Shown here piece after piece: positions 16,539 to 25,563 of a stretch of DNA of 35,553 bases; positions within the stretch are counted from its first letter, which is position 1, and every line of letters starts with the position of its first letter. Source of the DNA: Comamonadaceae bacterium (GTDB taxonomy: Bacteria; Pseudomonadota; Gammaproteobacteria; Burkholderiales; Burkholderiaceae_C). A program made the position numbers and the translations under genes. The notes below the pieces were generated by a model, which did not search any database, was not told the origin of the DNA, and was given only the letters and a program-made list of their open reading frames with translations. Location of the stretch: assembly GCA_007280205.1 (NCBI GenBank), contig QYPX01000243.1, forward strand, positions 1 through 35,553. The letters run 5' to 3'.

Positions 16539-17252
16539 TTACTCCTTGGAAACTGAGTTCGATTGGGTGGAAGGGGACGACACGCAGGCCTTGGCTTTGC
16601 CATAGCGTGTCAATATGTTTTCAAAGCCCTGGTTGGCATGATTGATGGAGCGCGGATGCTTCAGAAAGCGCGCTTCGTAGTGCAAGGCCAGGATCAGTCC
16701 GTGAATTTCAAAGGCCATTTGTTCTTCGTCCGCATCGGCAAGGAGATGTCCCTCTTGCTTGGCCTGCACAACAGCGCGGTACATGGCGGCAAGCCAGGTC
16801 CTGACGGAACTGGCCAGGGCTTCGCGCACCGGGCCCGGGCGATCATCAAATTCGACCGCCCCGCTGATGAAGATGCAACCCGACTGGAGTTCAATGGCAA
16901 CGCGCTTCATCCAGTTGGCAAACAGGGCGCGCACCCGCGGCAAGCCGCGCGCCTCATCCATGGCCGGAAAAAAAACTTCGTCAGAAAAACGGGCGTAGTA
17001 CTCTCGGATGACCGAGATCTGCAGTTCTTCACGCGATCCGAAATGGGCAAAAACGCCTGATTTGCTCATCTGCGTCACTTCAGCCAAAGCACCAATGCTC
17101 AGGCCTTCAAGTCCGATCTGCGCCGCCAGACCGAGCGCAGCGTCGACGATGGTCTGCTTGGTTTGCTGCCCCTTTTGCATGACGCGCCCAGCACCGGATG
17201 CACTGCGGCCCTTGCCTGGCACAGCCTTGAGCGGAAACTTGGAAGTGATCAT
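16539..17252 (-). CDS. TetR-family regulator of the acyl-CoA degradation operon
   Basis: A 237-residue TetR/AcrR repressor. The DNA-binding helix-turn-helix is at residues 51-71 (LSIGALAEVTQMSKSGVFAH). The C-terminal ligand domain has SGCIFISGAVEFDDRPGPVR. It is the first gene of the operon and its stop is 5 bases before the acyl-CoA dehydrogenase start, so it probably autoregulates and represses the whole set. The ligand is likely an acyl-CoA, by analogy with FadR/PsrA-type TetR proteins. An alternative start at residue 25 (MQKGQQTKQ, 17180) would also leave the fold intact. A perfect 12-base palindrome lies 16 bases upstream of this start. Confidence 0.88.
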   Translation of the reverse strand: MITSKFPLKAVPGKGRSASGAGRVMQKGQQTKQTIVDAALGLAAQIGLEGLSIGALAEVTQMSKSGVFAHFGSREELQISVIREYYARFSDEVFFPAMDEARGLPRVRALFANWMKRVAIELQSGCIFISGAVEFDDRPGPVREALASSVRTWLAAMYRAVVQAKQEGHLLADADEEQMAFEIHGLILALHYEARFLKHPRSINHANQGFENILTRYGKAKACVSSPSTQSNSVSKE

Positions 17253-17268
17253 GTTGCCGAATAAAAAC

Positions 17269-17280
17269 GAACGATCGTTC
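17269..17280. promoter_or_regulatory. Palindromic operator, probable TetR binding site
   Basis: GAACGATCGTTC is a perfect 12-base inverted repeat starting 16 bases upstream of the TetR-gene ATG. Position and size fit an autoregulatory operator of a TetR dimer controlling the beta-oxidation operon. That this protein binds it is inferred. Confidence 0.6.
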
Positions 17281-17350
17281 TATTCTGCAACAGTTTCTTG
17301 ATTACAGGTGGGATGGCCCCAGGATCTAGAGGTGATTTTCTAAGGAAAGC

Positions 17351-17364
17351 GCGGGTTTACCCGC
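17351..17364 (-). terminator. Possible terminator after slmA
   Basis: GCGGG-TTTA-CCCGC forms a compact 5-bp stem 27 bases beyond the slmA stop. On the minus strand it is followed by GCGCTTTCCTT, only modestly T-rich, so this is a weak intrinsic-terminator candidate. Confidence 0.4.
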
Positions 17365-17391
17365 ATGTCTGCGAGATTGGCACCGAAAAAG

Positions 17392-18081
17392 TCAGAGTAT
17401 CAGTGCGAGACTGGACTCCAGGTGCTCCGAGGGCAGCCTCTTGAAGCCCGACCTGGCAAAGCGCTGCAAACGCCCGGCGACGAAGGCGCTCAGCACCGAG
17501 GCACGGACTTGCGTGTCGACGCTTGGGGTAGCCGAGCCGCTGGCGTCCGCAACGCTGCGCAAACTCTGCTTGAGCGCCGCTTCGATCTTGTCAAAAAACT
17601 GGTTCATGCGCTGCTGCAGACGCTCATTCTCAAAAACCAGTGCATCACCCACCATGACACGGGTCATGCCTGGATTCTTCTCGGCAAACTGCACCAGCAT
17701 GACAATGATCTTGGCCGCCTGACGGGCGCCACTCTGGGCATCTGGTGCGAGTTCCGCCGGGTTGGATGCGCTCTCACGCTCAACAATCTGGTTCACCAGC
17801 GAGAAAACGGTCTGTTCAATGAAATCGATCAAGCCTTCGAACATCTGGGCTTTGCTGGCAAAGTGACGATACAGCGCGGCCTCGCTCACGTTCAGACGCG
17901 CCGCCAATGCGGCCGTCGTAATGCGCTCTGCGCCGGGGTGCTCCAGCATGGTCGCCAGCGCCTGCAGGATCTGCACGCGCCGCTCGCCGGGCCGGGGCCG
18001 CTTGCGCACAACAGGTGCGACCACCGGGCTTGCCGAGGTGGCCTGTGGAGCGGCTGCAGGGGTAGGTTCGAGGTCGGACAT
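17392..18081 (-). CDS. slmA: Nucleoid occlusion factor SlmA (TetR family)
   Basis: A 229-residue TetR-fold protein matching SlmA, which binds chromosomal sites and blocks FtsZ assembly over the nucleoid. After a Pro/Ala-rich N-terminal tail of about 30 residues come RVQILQALATMLE, the HTH (ITTAALAARLNVSEAALYRH, residues 54-73) and the FASKAQMFEGLIDFIEQ stretch very like E. coli SlmA. The ending RLQRFARSGFKRLP is also family-typical. It lies downstream of argB, an arrangement I recall from Burkholderiales. A generic TetR repressor is the alternative but less likely. Confidence 0.85.
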   Translation of the reverse strand: MSDLEPTPAAAPQATSASPVVAPVVRKRPRPGERRVQILQALATMLEHPGAERITTAALAARLNVSEAALYRHFASKAQMFEGLIDFIEQTVFSLVNQIVERESASNPAELAPDAQSGARQAAKIIVMLVQFAEKNPGMTRVMVGDALVFENERLQQRMNQFFDKIEAALKQSLRSVADASGSATPSVDTQVRASVLSAFVAGRLQRFARSGFKRLPSEHLESSLALIL

Positions 18082-18167
18082 GGTGCACCAGGCGAAATGA
18101 TAATTTCATTCTCGCACAGGGGGGCCAAGGGTTTTCGAGGGGGCAGCGCGGCTTATGCCGAGCATCC

Positions 18168-19432
<1,265 letters not shown>

Positions 19433-19501
19433 GTTCAATACCATCCTGTTAATAAATACTCCCCGATAACCCTGCAGTCGGCAGGCAACCTACTTCTGGT
19501 T

Positions 19502-20062
19502 CTAATGAGTCACATTATCTCTCATAATGACCTTCAGCGCGGTTGACATAAGGATCTTGATGTCAAACCAGAAGGACTTCTTATTCAGATATTCAATATC
19601 AAGAGCAAGCTTTTCGGTAATCGGCAGTTCATCGCGTCCGTTCACCTGAGCCCAGCCCGTCAGACCCGGCAACAGCGTTTGAACACCGTGGCGGGTACGC
19701 AACTCAATCAAATCATGCTGGTTAAACAAGGCGGGCCGCGGACCGACGAAACTCATATCACCCCTGAATATGCTCCATAACTGCGGCAATTCATCCAGGC
19801 TGCTCGTGCGCAGGAAACTGCCAATGGGAGTCAGGTAGGCATCGGGGCTGCTCAACAAGTGCGTAGCCACCACCGGTGTACCGATTCGCATGCTGCGAAA
19901 CTTGGGCATGCGGAATGTCTTGTTGTTGCGCCCAACTCGATCCGACCAGTACAGAACAGGCCCTTTTGAGGTGATCGCCACTGCCAGAGCCAGCAAAATC
20001 AGTGGCAACAACAGCAGAAAAGCTGCGAGAGCAGACAACAGCAGATCGAATATCCGTTTCAT
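19502..20062 (-). CDS. Initiating sugar-1-phosphate transferase (small PglC-like phosphoglycosyl transferase)
   Basis: Transfers a sugar-1-phosphate from a UDP-sugar to undecaprenyl phosphate at the inner membrane, starting the repeat unit. The 186-residue protein is the minimal form: one N-terminal re-entrant helix (residues about 4-30, IFDLLLSALAAFLLLLPLI), GPVLYWSDRVGRNNKTFRMP, KFRSMR, and the catalytic Asp-Glu pair in SSLDELPQLWSIFRGDMSFV followed by GPRP. The ATG overlaps the preceding glycosyltransferase stop as ATGA, fixing the start at 20062 despite an open frame to 20134. A WbpV-like epimerase/reductase encoded two genes earlier suggests that the first sugar is QuiNAc or FucNAc. Confidence 0.9.
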   Translation of the reverse strand: MKRIFDLLLSALAAFLLLLPLILLALAVAITSKGPVLYWSDRVGRNNKTFRMPKFRSMRIGTPVVATHLLSSPDAYLTPIGSFLRTSSLDELPQLWSIFRGDMSFVGPRPALFNQHDLIELRTRHGVQTLLPGLTGWAQVNGRDELPITEKLALDIEYLNKKSFWFDIKILMSTALKVIMRDNVTH

Positions 20063-20865
20063 GGTTTTTGAAGGAGTTGCAGTTTCCAGTACGCCGCCGA
20101 CAGGAAGAATCGCACGATACTGCTTAAATGCCATTTCAAATACCTGAGCTCACGATGACTCTGGCGCCGCGCATGATGCGTGACACTGACTGTAGGACAA
20201 AGCATCGTTTGGTATCCCTGGAGTTTCAGTCTGGCACAAATATCAACATCTTCATAATAGAGGAAATAGCGCTCGTCAAACCCCTTGAGTTGTGCAAAAA
20301 CCCCTCGCGAAAACAACATGAACATGCCGCCAACCCAGTCCGGGTAAACGCACTGCGCCTCCAGCGGATAGTCTTGCGCCCAGCCAATTCCAAAAAGCTT
20401 GGCCAACAACTTGAGCGGACTCGGAAAACAGCGTGCCGTTACCTCCAGATCGCCATTTTCCGCCTTGACCAGGGGGGCAACCACGCCGACCGAAGAATCC
20501 TCCAGACAGGCGAGCAGGTGCTTGAATGGATTGGAATCAAGTCGGATATCGGGGTTGAGGACACAGAAATAGCGACCCCTGGCATGGCTGAAAGCCTGAT
20601 TCTGGTTGGCAGCAAAACCCTTGGGAAAGGTATTTTCGAGCACGCTTATGGGAAAAGAATAAGTGGCCGGGTCAAACGGCAGAGTCTCCTCAAGATTGAG
20701 CGTAAGGATCAATTCGATTCGAAGGCCCTGGCAGTGCGCCTGCAGCCCGTCGAGCAGGTCCATGACAAGCCCGATCTGAGCGTGGCTCACAACGGATATC
20801 GAGATTTCAGGCGCGGTCGAATCAAGGTAATCTGCCGCCGGCTGCAGGACCCCGGTTGCGCTCAT
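20059..20865 (-). CDS. Family 2 glycosyltransferase, rhamnosyltransferase-like
   Basis: A 268-residue GT2 enzyme that adds a sugar to the lipid-linked oligosaccharide on the cytoplasmic side. It shows a GT-A opening (EISISVVSHAQ), NTFPKGFAANQNQAF, the nucleotide/metal segment VLNPDIRLD, and GGMFMLFSRGVFAQLKGFDE followed by RYFLYYEDVDICARL, the ED motif typical of WbbL-type rhamnosyltransferases. The C-terminus is hydrophobic and basic, suiting membrane association. It starts in an ATGA overlap with the epimerase gene and ends in another with the sugar transferase gene. dTDP-rhamnose, made by the locus, is a plausible donor. Confidence 0.87.
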   Translation of the reverse strand: MSATGVLQPAADYLDSTAPEISISVVSHAQIGLVMDLLDGLQAHCQGLRIELILTLNLEETLPFDPATYSFPISVLENTFPKGFAANQNQAFSHARGRYFCVLNPDIRLDSNPFKHLLACLEDSSVGVVAPLVKAENGDLEVTARCFPSPLKLLAKLFGIGWAQDYPLEAQCVYPDWVGGMFMLFSRGVFAQLKGFDERYFLYYEDVDICARLKLQGYQTMLCPTVSVTHHARRQSHRELRYLKWHLSSIVRFFLSAAYWKLQLLQKP

Positions 20866-21821
20866 GGCCTGTGCATCCCTGCGACGGTGCGACGCAAGCC
20901 CTCGTCCATCGAAACTGGCGGCTGCCATGCCAGAACGCGGCGCGCCTTCGAAATGTCCACCCGCAAGTTGCCACAGACGCGTTGTATGACATCGCCCCTG
21001 CCAAGCGCTCTGCCGACGAACTGCAGGGCGGAAACCGGCACCGGCACCAGACGAGCGGCAACGCCAAGTGCCTGGGCCAGACCACGAACCAGGTCGGGAC
21101 TGGAAATATCCTGCCCATCACTCACCAGAAAGGTCGTGTTCGCTGCCTGTGGATGGTCAACGCAAGTTGCAATGAAACTGACCAAATTGTCCATCGCCAC
21201 CATGCTGCGCAGGTTGTGCACACAAGCCAGCGGCAGGGGCCAACCACGCTGTACCGCCCGCATAAGCGCCGCAAAATTGGCCCTGACCCCAGGGCCGTAG
21301 ACCAATGGCGGGCGGATGATGACAACCTCCAGACCACTCTGTTCGGACAGGAGAAGCAACCCCTGCTCCGCTTTCAATTTGGAATTGGCATAAGGGTTGT
21401 GGGGATTGGGTGGATCGGCCTCAGTGAAAGGCTTGCCGATGTCGGTTTGCACCCCGTTGACGCCGATGGAACTCAGGAAAACGAAGCGGCGCACACCAGC
21501 GGCGACGGCCTGGCGCGCCAGCTCCAGCGTGGGAGTCACGTTGACCCGATCGAACTCGGTTGCCGACATGGCCTTGTCGTCATTCAAGACATGCACCCGT
21601 GCTGCTGCATGCACGATCACCTCAACGCCCTCCAGCGTTGCTGCCCTCAACCTTCCGGCGGTCATGTCACCGCCCGCCACATAGCGCGCACCAGCCAGTC
21701 GAATGGCTGGGGTCGCACGCATCATGGCGATGACTTCAGTCGCATCAAGACCGACCAGATGGGCTACCAGGGCTTGTCCGACAAATCCGGAGGCGCCAGT
21801 GACAAGGATTCTGCGAGTCAT
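20862..21821 (-). CDS. NAD-dependent epimerase/dehydratase, WbpV/WreQ-like
   Basis: A 319-residue extended SDR acting on a nucleotide sugar. It has the cofactor loop TGASGFVGQ near the N-terminus, HAAARVHV, the Ser region FLSSIGVNG and catalytic NPYANSKLKAEQGL (YxxxK), then RPPLVYGPGVRANF. The VNG...PFTEADPP...PYxxSKxxAE pattern is that of WbpV/WbpK and WreQ, 4-reductases/epimerases making UDP-QuiNAc or UDP-FucNAc, commonly encoded beside the initiating transferase as here. The required 4,6-dehydratase (WbpM-like) is not in the window. The frame is open far upstream, but the ATGA overlap with the preceding gene fixes the start. Exact product uncertain. Confidence 0.85.
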   Translation of the reverse strand: MTRRILVTGASGFVGQALVAHLVGLDATEVIAMMRATPAIRLAGARYVAGGDMTAGRLRAATLEGVEVIVHAAARVHVLNDDKAMSATEFDRVNVTPTLELARQAVAAGVRRFVFLSSIGVNGVQTDIGKPFTEADPPNPHNPYANSKLKAEQGLLLLSEQSGLEVVIIRPPLVYGPGVRANFAALMRAVQRGWPLPLACVHNLRSMVAMDNLVSFIATCVDHPQAANTTFLVSDGQDISSPDLVRGLAQALGVAARLVPVPVSALQFVGRALGRGDVIQRVCGNLRVDISKARRVLAWQPPVSMDEGLRRTVAGMHRP

Positions 21822-22783
21822 GCGCGCTCTCCTGCAACTGGCTTTCGCAGCGCCAACAGCAGACAGGAAATGAAGAACCAGACCTGGTCGAGACGCCTGC
21901 GCCGGCAATGTCTGGCCTGCAAAGCCAACCACAGGCAGCCAAGGCGGCCGCCCCGCAAGCCTTTCTGCACCACGGGCAGTGAAGACGCACCAACCACGTC
22001 TGCGATCAGAAGCGATTGCTCGAACCCGTATCCGCTGAGAACTTTTTGCGCGCGCAGCCAGAATGACCGCCACCCCGCGTTAACACCAATTTGGTTGTTC
22101 GCATGCTGCCGATATTGCATGCTGGACCATGGGTCTACTACCCAAGACAAACCGCGTGACCTGGCAAAGGCGTAGGTCAGCCAGTCGTGATAATCAATGG
22201 CCGACAGGCGACGGTCGCCTTGGCGCACGAGTTCCTGCAGTGCTATCGCCAGGCTGCGCTGGATGACGTAGGTGCATCCGGGCCCTGCCGATTCAAAGAC
22301 ATAGTCCCACTTCCGCTGCGGTGATGCCTTGTTGACGAGGCAAGTCTTGCCAGAGGGCCAAAATGCGGTGAAATTGCTTGAGTAAGCGGCGGCATCGAGT
22401 TTCTTGATAAGGCAATGCGCGCGCCACAACTTGTCGGCATGCCAAAGATCATCCTGATCCGCGAAGCTCAAGTAGTCAAATTCCATCAGGTTCACGTCCC
22501 TGAGCAAGCGGTAAAAATTCCTTCCGGGACTGCCAAAATGGTTGCCCAATGGAAGCAAGGTGATGCGGGGCTCGGATGCAGCCCAGCCGGCAAGAAGTTC
22601 CTCCGTGCCGTCCGTCGACCGATCAACATTGATGAAGAGCTGCAAGGCAACCTCCTGCTGCGCCAAAATCGAATGTATCTGGTCGGCCACAAACGCCATT
22701 CCATTGAACGCCGCCATGCACACCGCAAAACGCGGTTTCTGCGGTATCTCGTCCTCAGACAGCGTTTGCGCAATATCCCTCAT
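21818..22783 (-). CDS. Family 2 glycosyltransferase
   Basis: A 321-residue GT-A enzyme. It opens with PRFAVCMAAFNGMAFVADQI, then FINVDRSTDGTEELL, NHFGSPGRNFYRLL and FADQDDLWHADKL, giving the metal-binding DQDD of rhamnosyl- and related transferases. Later ADIDYHDW-type sequence (SAIDYHDWLTYAFA) and YRQHANNQIG match the same group. The C-terminal segment is Arg-rich and then hydrophobic, consistent with membrane association. It starts 6 bases after the preceding GT2 stop and ends in an ATGA overlap with the epimerase. Donor and acceptor unknown. Confidence 0.86.
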   Translation of the reverse strand: MRDIAQTLSEDEIPQKPRFAVCMAAFNGMAFVADQIHSILAQQEVALQLFINVDRSTDGTEELLAGWAASEPRITLLPLGNHFGSPGRNFYRLLRDVNLMEFDYLSFADQDDLWHADKLWRAHCLIKKLDAAAYSSNFTAFWPSGKTCLVNKASPQRKWDYVFESAGPGCTYVIQRSLAIALQELVRQGDRRLSAIDYHDWLTYAFARSRGLSWVVDPWSSMQYRQHANNQIGVNAGWRSFWLRAQKVLSGYGFEQSLLIADVVGASSLPVVQKGLRGGRLGCLWLALQARHCRRRRLDQVWFFISCLLLALRKPVAGERA

Positions 22784-22789
22784 GACACC

Positions 22790-23629
22790 TCAGGCCTGGC
22801 GGCCAGCACCGTTTTGGCCGGAACGAACTTTCCAGCAAGCGACGTTTGCAAGTCGCCGCACATACTTCAGCAATGCAAGTAACTCCAATAAGTGACCAAG
22901 CAACCAAGACACTTTGTCCTCGACCCGCAGTTGGCGATAATTTGCCATGTCAGATTTGGTCATCTCCCACAAATTGGAGCTCAACCCGCTGGACCCGTAT
23001 GGCATTTTGTAGGTCGCCGCCAGCTTGATTTCGAGTCGATCGATACGCCCCCCCTCGCAAACAATTTCCAGCCATAGCAGTCTATCCTCCATATAGCGTT
23101 GCCCCTCTGCAAATCGCTGCCTGATATCCCTGCGCAGCATGACGGACGGTGTGATGAACCTGTTGGCCCATAACAAGGACCAGCGGCTGATCCGGCTTGC
23201 TGAAAACCGGGGCACGCCCCAGTCAGCTTTGGCATTGGCATCCAACAGCACTCGGTGCCGATGACTGCACAGGTCCACTTCGGGATGCGCCTGCATATAA
23301 GCAAGCTGCAGTTCCAGCTTTCTAGGGTGCCAGACGTCGTCGGCGTCCAGGAAGGCAATATAGGGTTGGCTTGCGCAATGCCATCCCGCGTTGCGGGCGC
23401 TCGCCACGCCCTGATTCCTCTGAAAATGCAGCAACTTGATCCATCCAGGATAGGCGTCTGCCATTTCTCGCAAGATCTGCCCTGTCGAATCCGAACTGGC
23501 ATCGTCAATCAGGATCACTTCGGTCGGACATGCAGTTTGCGAAAGCACCGAACCAAGGGTCCGTCTGATCGACGCCGCGCAGTTGAAGCATGGAATCAAG
23601 ACCGTGACTGGAACTTTGCCTTCAACCAC
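22790..23629 (-). CDS. Family 2 glycosyltransferase
   Basis: A GT2 enzyme of 279 residues from a GTG start. It has VTVLIPCFNCAASIRRTLGS, VILIDDASSDSTGQIL, GVASARNAGW, and the donor-site FLDADDVWHPRKL. The mid-region EDRLLWLEIVCEGG fits the acceptor side. The GTG at 23629 overlaps the TGA of the preceding gene and has GGGGG about seven bases upstream. A longer GTG start at 23677 is possible but would add 16 non-family residues. Sugar specificity cannot be deduced. Confidence 0.84.
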   Translation of the reverse strand: MVEGKVPVTVLIPCFNCAASIRRTLGSVLSQTACPTEVILIDDASSDSTGQILREMADAYPGWIKLLHFQRNQGVASARNAGWHCASQPYIAFLDADDVWHPRKLELQLAYMQAHPEVDLCSHRHRVLLDANAKADWGVPRFSASRISRWSLLWANRFITPSVMLRRDIRQRFAEGQRYMEDRLLWLEIVCEGGRIDRLEIKLAATYKMPYGSSGLSSNLWEMTKSDMANYRQLRVEDKVSWLLGHLLELLALLKYVRRLANVACWKVRSGQNGAGRQA

Positions 23630-24662
23630 GGCCAGCCCCCAGAAACAGCGCTTTTGTTCTCTCGAACCACCCTCCACCCGGTCGGACCCGCAATAACCTG
23701 AGCAGCCACAGTTTCACCCTGACATCGACGGCAGACGTCGAACCAAAGCGGGCATTCAATCGATGCCATCTCGCGCAAATCCCTGGGGACTGTGCCGCAA
23801 CACGGTAATACAGGCGGGTCATGTGGTCAAGAATGACGGCCCTCGCCTCGCCCTGGCTGCTCTGCAACAAGGCCGTGAAGGCACTGTCCACCATCTGCAT
23901 ATCGATCACCGGCATCGCCATTTCGCGAATTTTCAGGACTTCCTCGACCAGTTCGCGTCTGAGCCCGAGGGAATCAGAAACAAATTCGCCATAACGGTGC
24001 CGGATGCGCTGTGTGAATTGCTGCTGCCGCAAGAAATCCCGACTCGAAATCTGGTGAGGATGCTGCCTGTACATCAGCAGCACCTCGGGCACATTGGCCA
24101 TCCGGCAATTCAGGCGCGCAGCCCTCTCCCACAAGTCGTAGTCCTCGCATTTTTCCCATCGGCCGTCGTACATCAACTGCCGAGCCAGCGTGGTCTTGAT
24201 CAAGACCGTCGGATGGGCAAACATGGTACCGAACATCAATCCCATCTTGATCGCTTGATCCGACTGCGGGTGTCGAAGCACACGCCGGTCCCGGGTTCCG
24301 AAAAACTGCGCCCAACTGCCACAGATATCTGCATCGGTATGCTCAATCCACTGGAGTTGCCTTGCAAAGCGATGCGGCAAAGCGATGTCATCTGCGTCCA
24401 TGCGCGCAATCCACTGGCCTCGCGCCATCCTGATTCCCTCATTCAGTGTCTCGACCAGCCCGCGATTTTCCCTGGAGACCAGAACCACCCGCTGATCCTG
24501 GCCGAACCGCTGCAGTAGTTCCAGTGTGCCATCCGTCGAACCATCATCAATGATGATGAATTCAAAATCGGTGAAGGTCTGCCCCAGAATGGACTGGACG
24601 GCGGCCTCAAGATACTTACTGCCATTGAATACCGGGAGCAGCACTGACAACAAGGGCGTCAT
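23622..24662 (-). CDS. Family 2 glycosyltransferase
   Basis: A 346-residue GT2 enzyme. It has LLSVLLPVFNGSKYLEAAVQ, FIIIDDGSTDGTLELL, RENRGLVETLNEGI, and the DxD-type ARMDADDIALPHRF, followed by HPTVLIKTTLA and CEDYDLWERAARL. This is the common GT-A layout for adding hexoses or deoxyhexoses to surface oligosaccharides. The C-terminal 100 residues are basic and lack clear membrane spans. It lies 22 bases after the GT11 gene and overlaps the next GT2 by eight bases. Substrates unknown. Confidence 0.88.
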   Translation of the reverse strand: MTPLLSVLLPVFNGSKYLEAAVQSILGQTFTDFEFIIIDDGSTDGTLELLQRFGQDQRVVLVSRENRGLVETLNEGIRMARGQWIARMDADDIALPHRFARQLQWIEHTDADICGSWAQFFGTRDRRVLRHPQSDQAIKMGLMFGTMFAHPTVLIKTTLARQLMYDGRWEKCEDYDLWERAARLNCRMANVPEVLLMYRQHPHQISSRDFLRQQQFTQRIRHRYGEFVSDSLGLRRELVEEVLKIREMAMPVIDMQMVDSAFTALLQSSQGEARAVILDHMTRLYYRVAAQSPGICARWHRLNARFGSTSAVDVRVKLWLLRLLRVRPGGGWFERTKALFLGAGRG

Positions 24663-24684
24663 AAGCTGCCCACCACATTAGCTG

Positions 24685-25560
24685 TCATAAAGAAATCCAC
24701 CCTTGAGGAATCAGGTCGGATGTGTCGATATCCTGCAGGAACCATTTTTTCGGAGTCAGCACCATCTTGTCGACATTGGAATTCAGCCACGCCGCCCACC
24801 AACTGAAGGAACTATTGGCGATGATGTTATGCCTGCACAGACTCATCAACTGCATGTCAATATAGCCATTCGCCCCGGTATTGTTCTCCACATAGCAATG
24901 CGGATGCGACATCTCCAGATTGCTCTTCACCCATTTCATATCGTCGGAAAACACATAAAAAACAGGTCTCTCAATGCGCTGCGCGACATATTCAATAGCG
25001 ACCCGATAGTACTCAAGCGAGCACAACCCATGCTTCTCATTGATGATTGAATTGTTGGCGAAGTCATTCCTTCTGATATGCAAACTCACCGAATTTTCAT
25101 CGCCAATCCGGTCTGCCGTTGCCAGGTTCAAATCGCGCAGGGGTTGTTTGAATGCAAAACACTCCCGAATACCTGACTCGAATCTGGAAAAATATTTCTC
25201 ACTTTGCCAATAGCCCCGGATGTAGGACTGATCGGGTATTTCCAGCAGTTGCGGGGAAAAGTGAAAGTGTGGCTCTTCAACATAGTGCCGATAGAATCTG
25301 CCCTGCGGGTTTAACAATCTTGAGATTCTTTGCACCAGCTGGAACCTGTGCAATCCGAGGATGGAATCAGTTTCTGCGGGACCGGCTTGCATCGCCCGGA
25401 TATCAAATACCCGGCCCAGTTCATAGCCGTTATGAATATGCAAACTGCTGTCGTTCAACTCCAGTTTGAGACTGATCCCCAATCGGGTCGCCGTCGCCAG
25501 ACCGAAGGCGTATTGGAACATCTGGTTACCCAGTCCCCCTGAGAGATGCACAATAATCAC
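24685..25560 (-). CDS. Alpha-1,2-fucosyltransferase, GT11
   Basis: Transfers L-fucose from GDP-fucose, usually alpha-1,2 to galactose, during assembly of the repeat unit. The 291-residue protein has the GT11 opening IVHLSGGLGNQMFQYAFG, GYWQSEKYF, the donor-site SLHIRRNDF (HxRRxD-like), YYRVAIEYVAQ, VFSDDMKWVK and SLCRHNIIANSSFSWWAAWL. Length and motif order match FutC/WbsJ-type enzymes. It starts 3 bases after the flippase stop. gmd and fcl in the same locus would supply its donor. alpha-1,2 linkage is the family rule but is not proven here. Confidence 0.92.
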   Translation of the reverse strand: MIIVHLSGGLGNQMFQYAFGLATATRLGISLKLELNDSSLHIHNGYELGRVFDIRAMQAGPAETDSILGLHRFQLVQRISRLLNPQGRFYRHYVEEPHFHFSPQLLEIPDQSYIRGYWQSEKYFSRFESGIRECFAFKQPLRDLNLATADRIGDENSVSLHIRRNDFANNSIINEKHGLCSLEYYRVAIEYVAQRIERPVFYVFSDDMKWVKSNLEMSHPHCYVENNTGANGYIDMQLMSLCRHNIIANSSFSWWAAWLNSNVDKMVLTPKKWFLQDIDTSDLIPQGWISL

Positions 25561-25563
25561 CCC

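Noticed and set aside
14719-16605. A 628-codon open frame on the plus strand.
   Set aside because: It lies antisense to the acyl-CoA dehydrogenase, whose frame has all family motifs. The plus-strand translation shows no recognisable domain and is explained by high GC at third positions.
18094-18110. Overlapping inverted repeats (GAAAT/ATTTC, AATGA/TCATT) upstream of slmA as an operator.
   Set aside because: Short and AT-biased, unlike the known SlmA site, and no regulator can be assigned.
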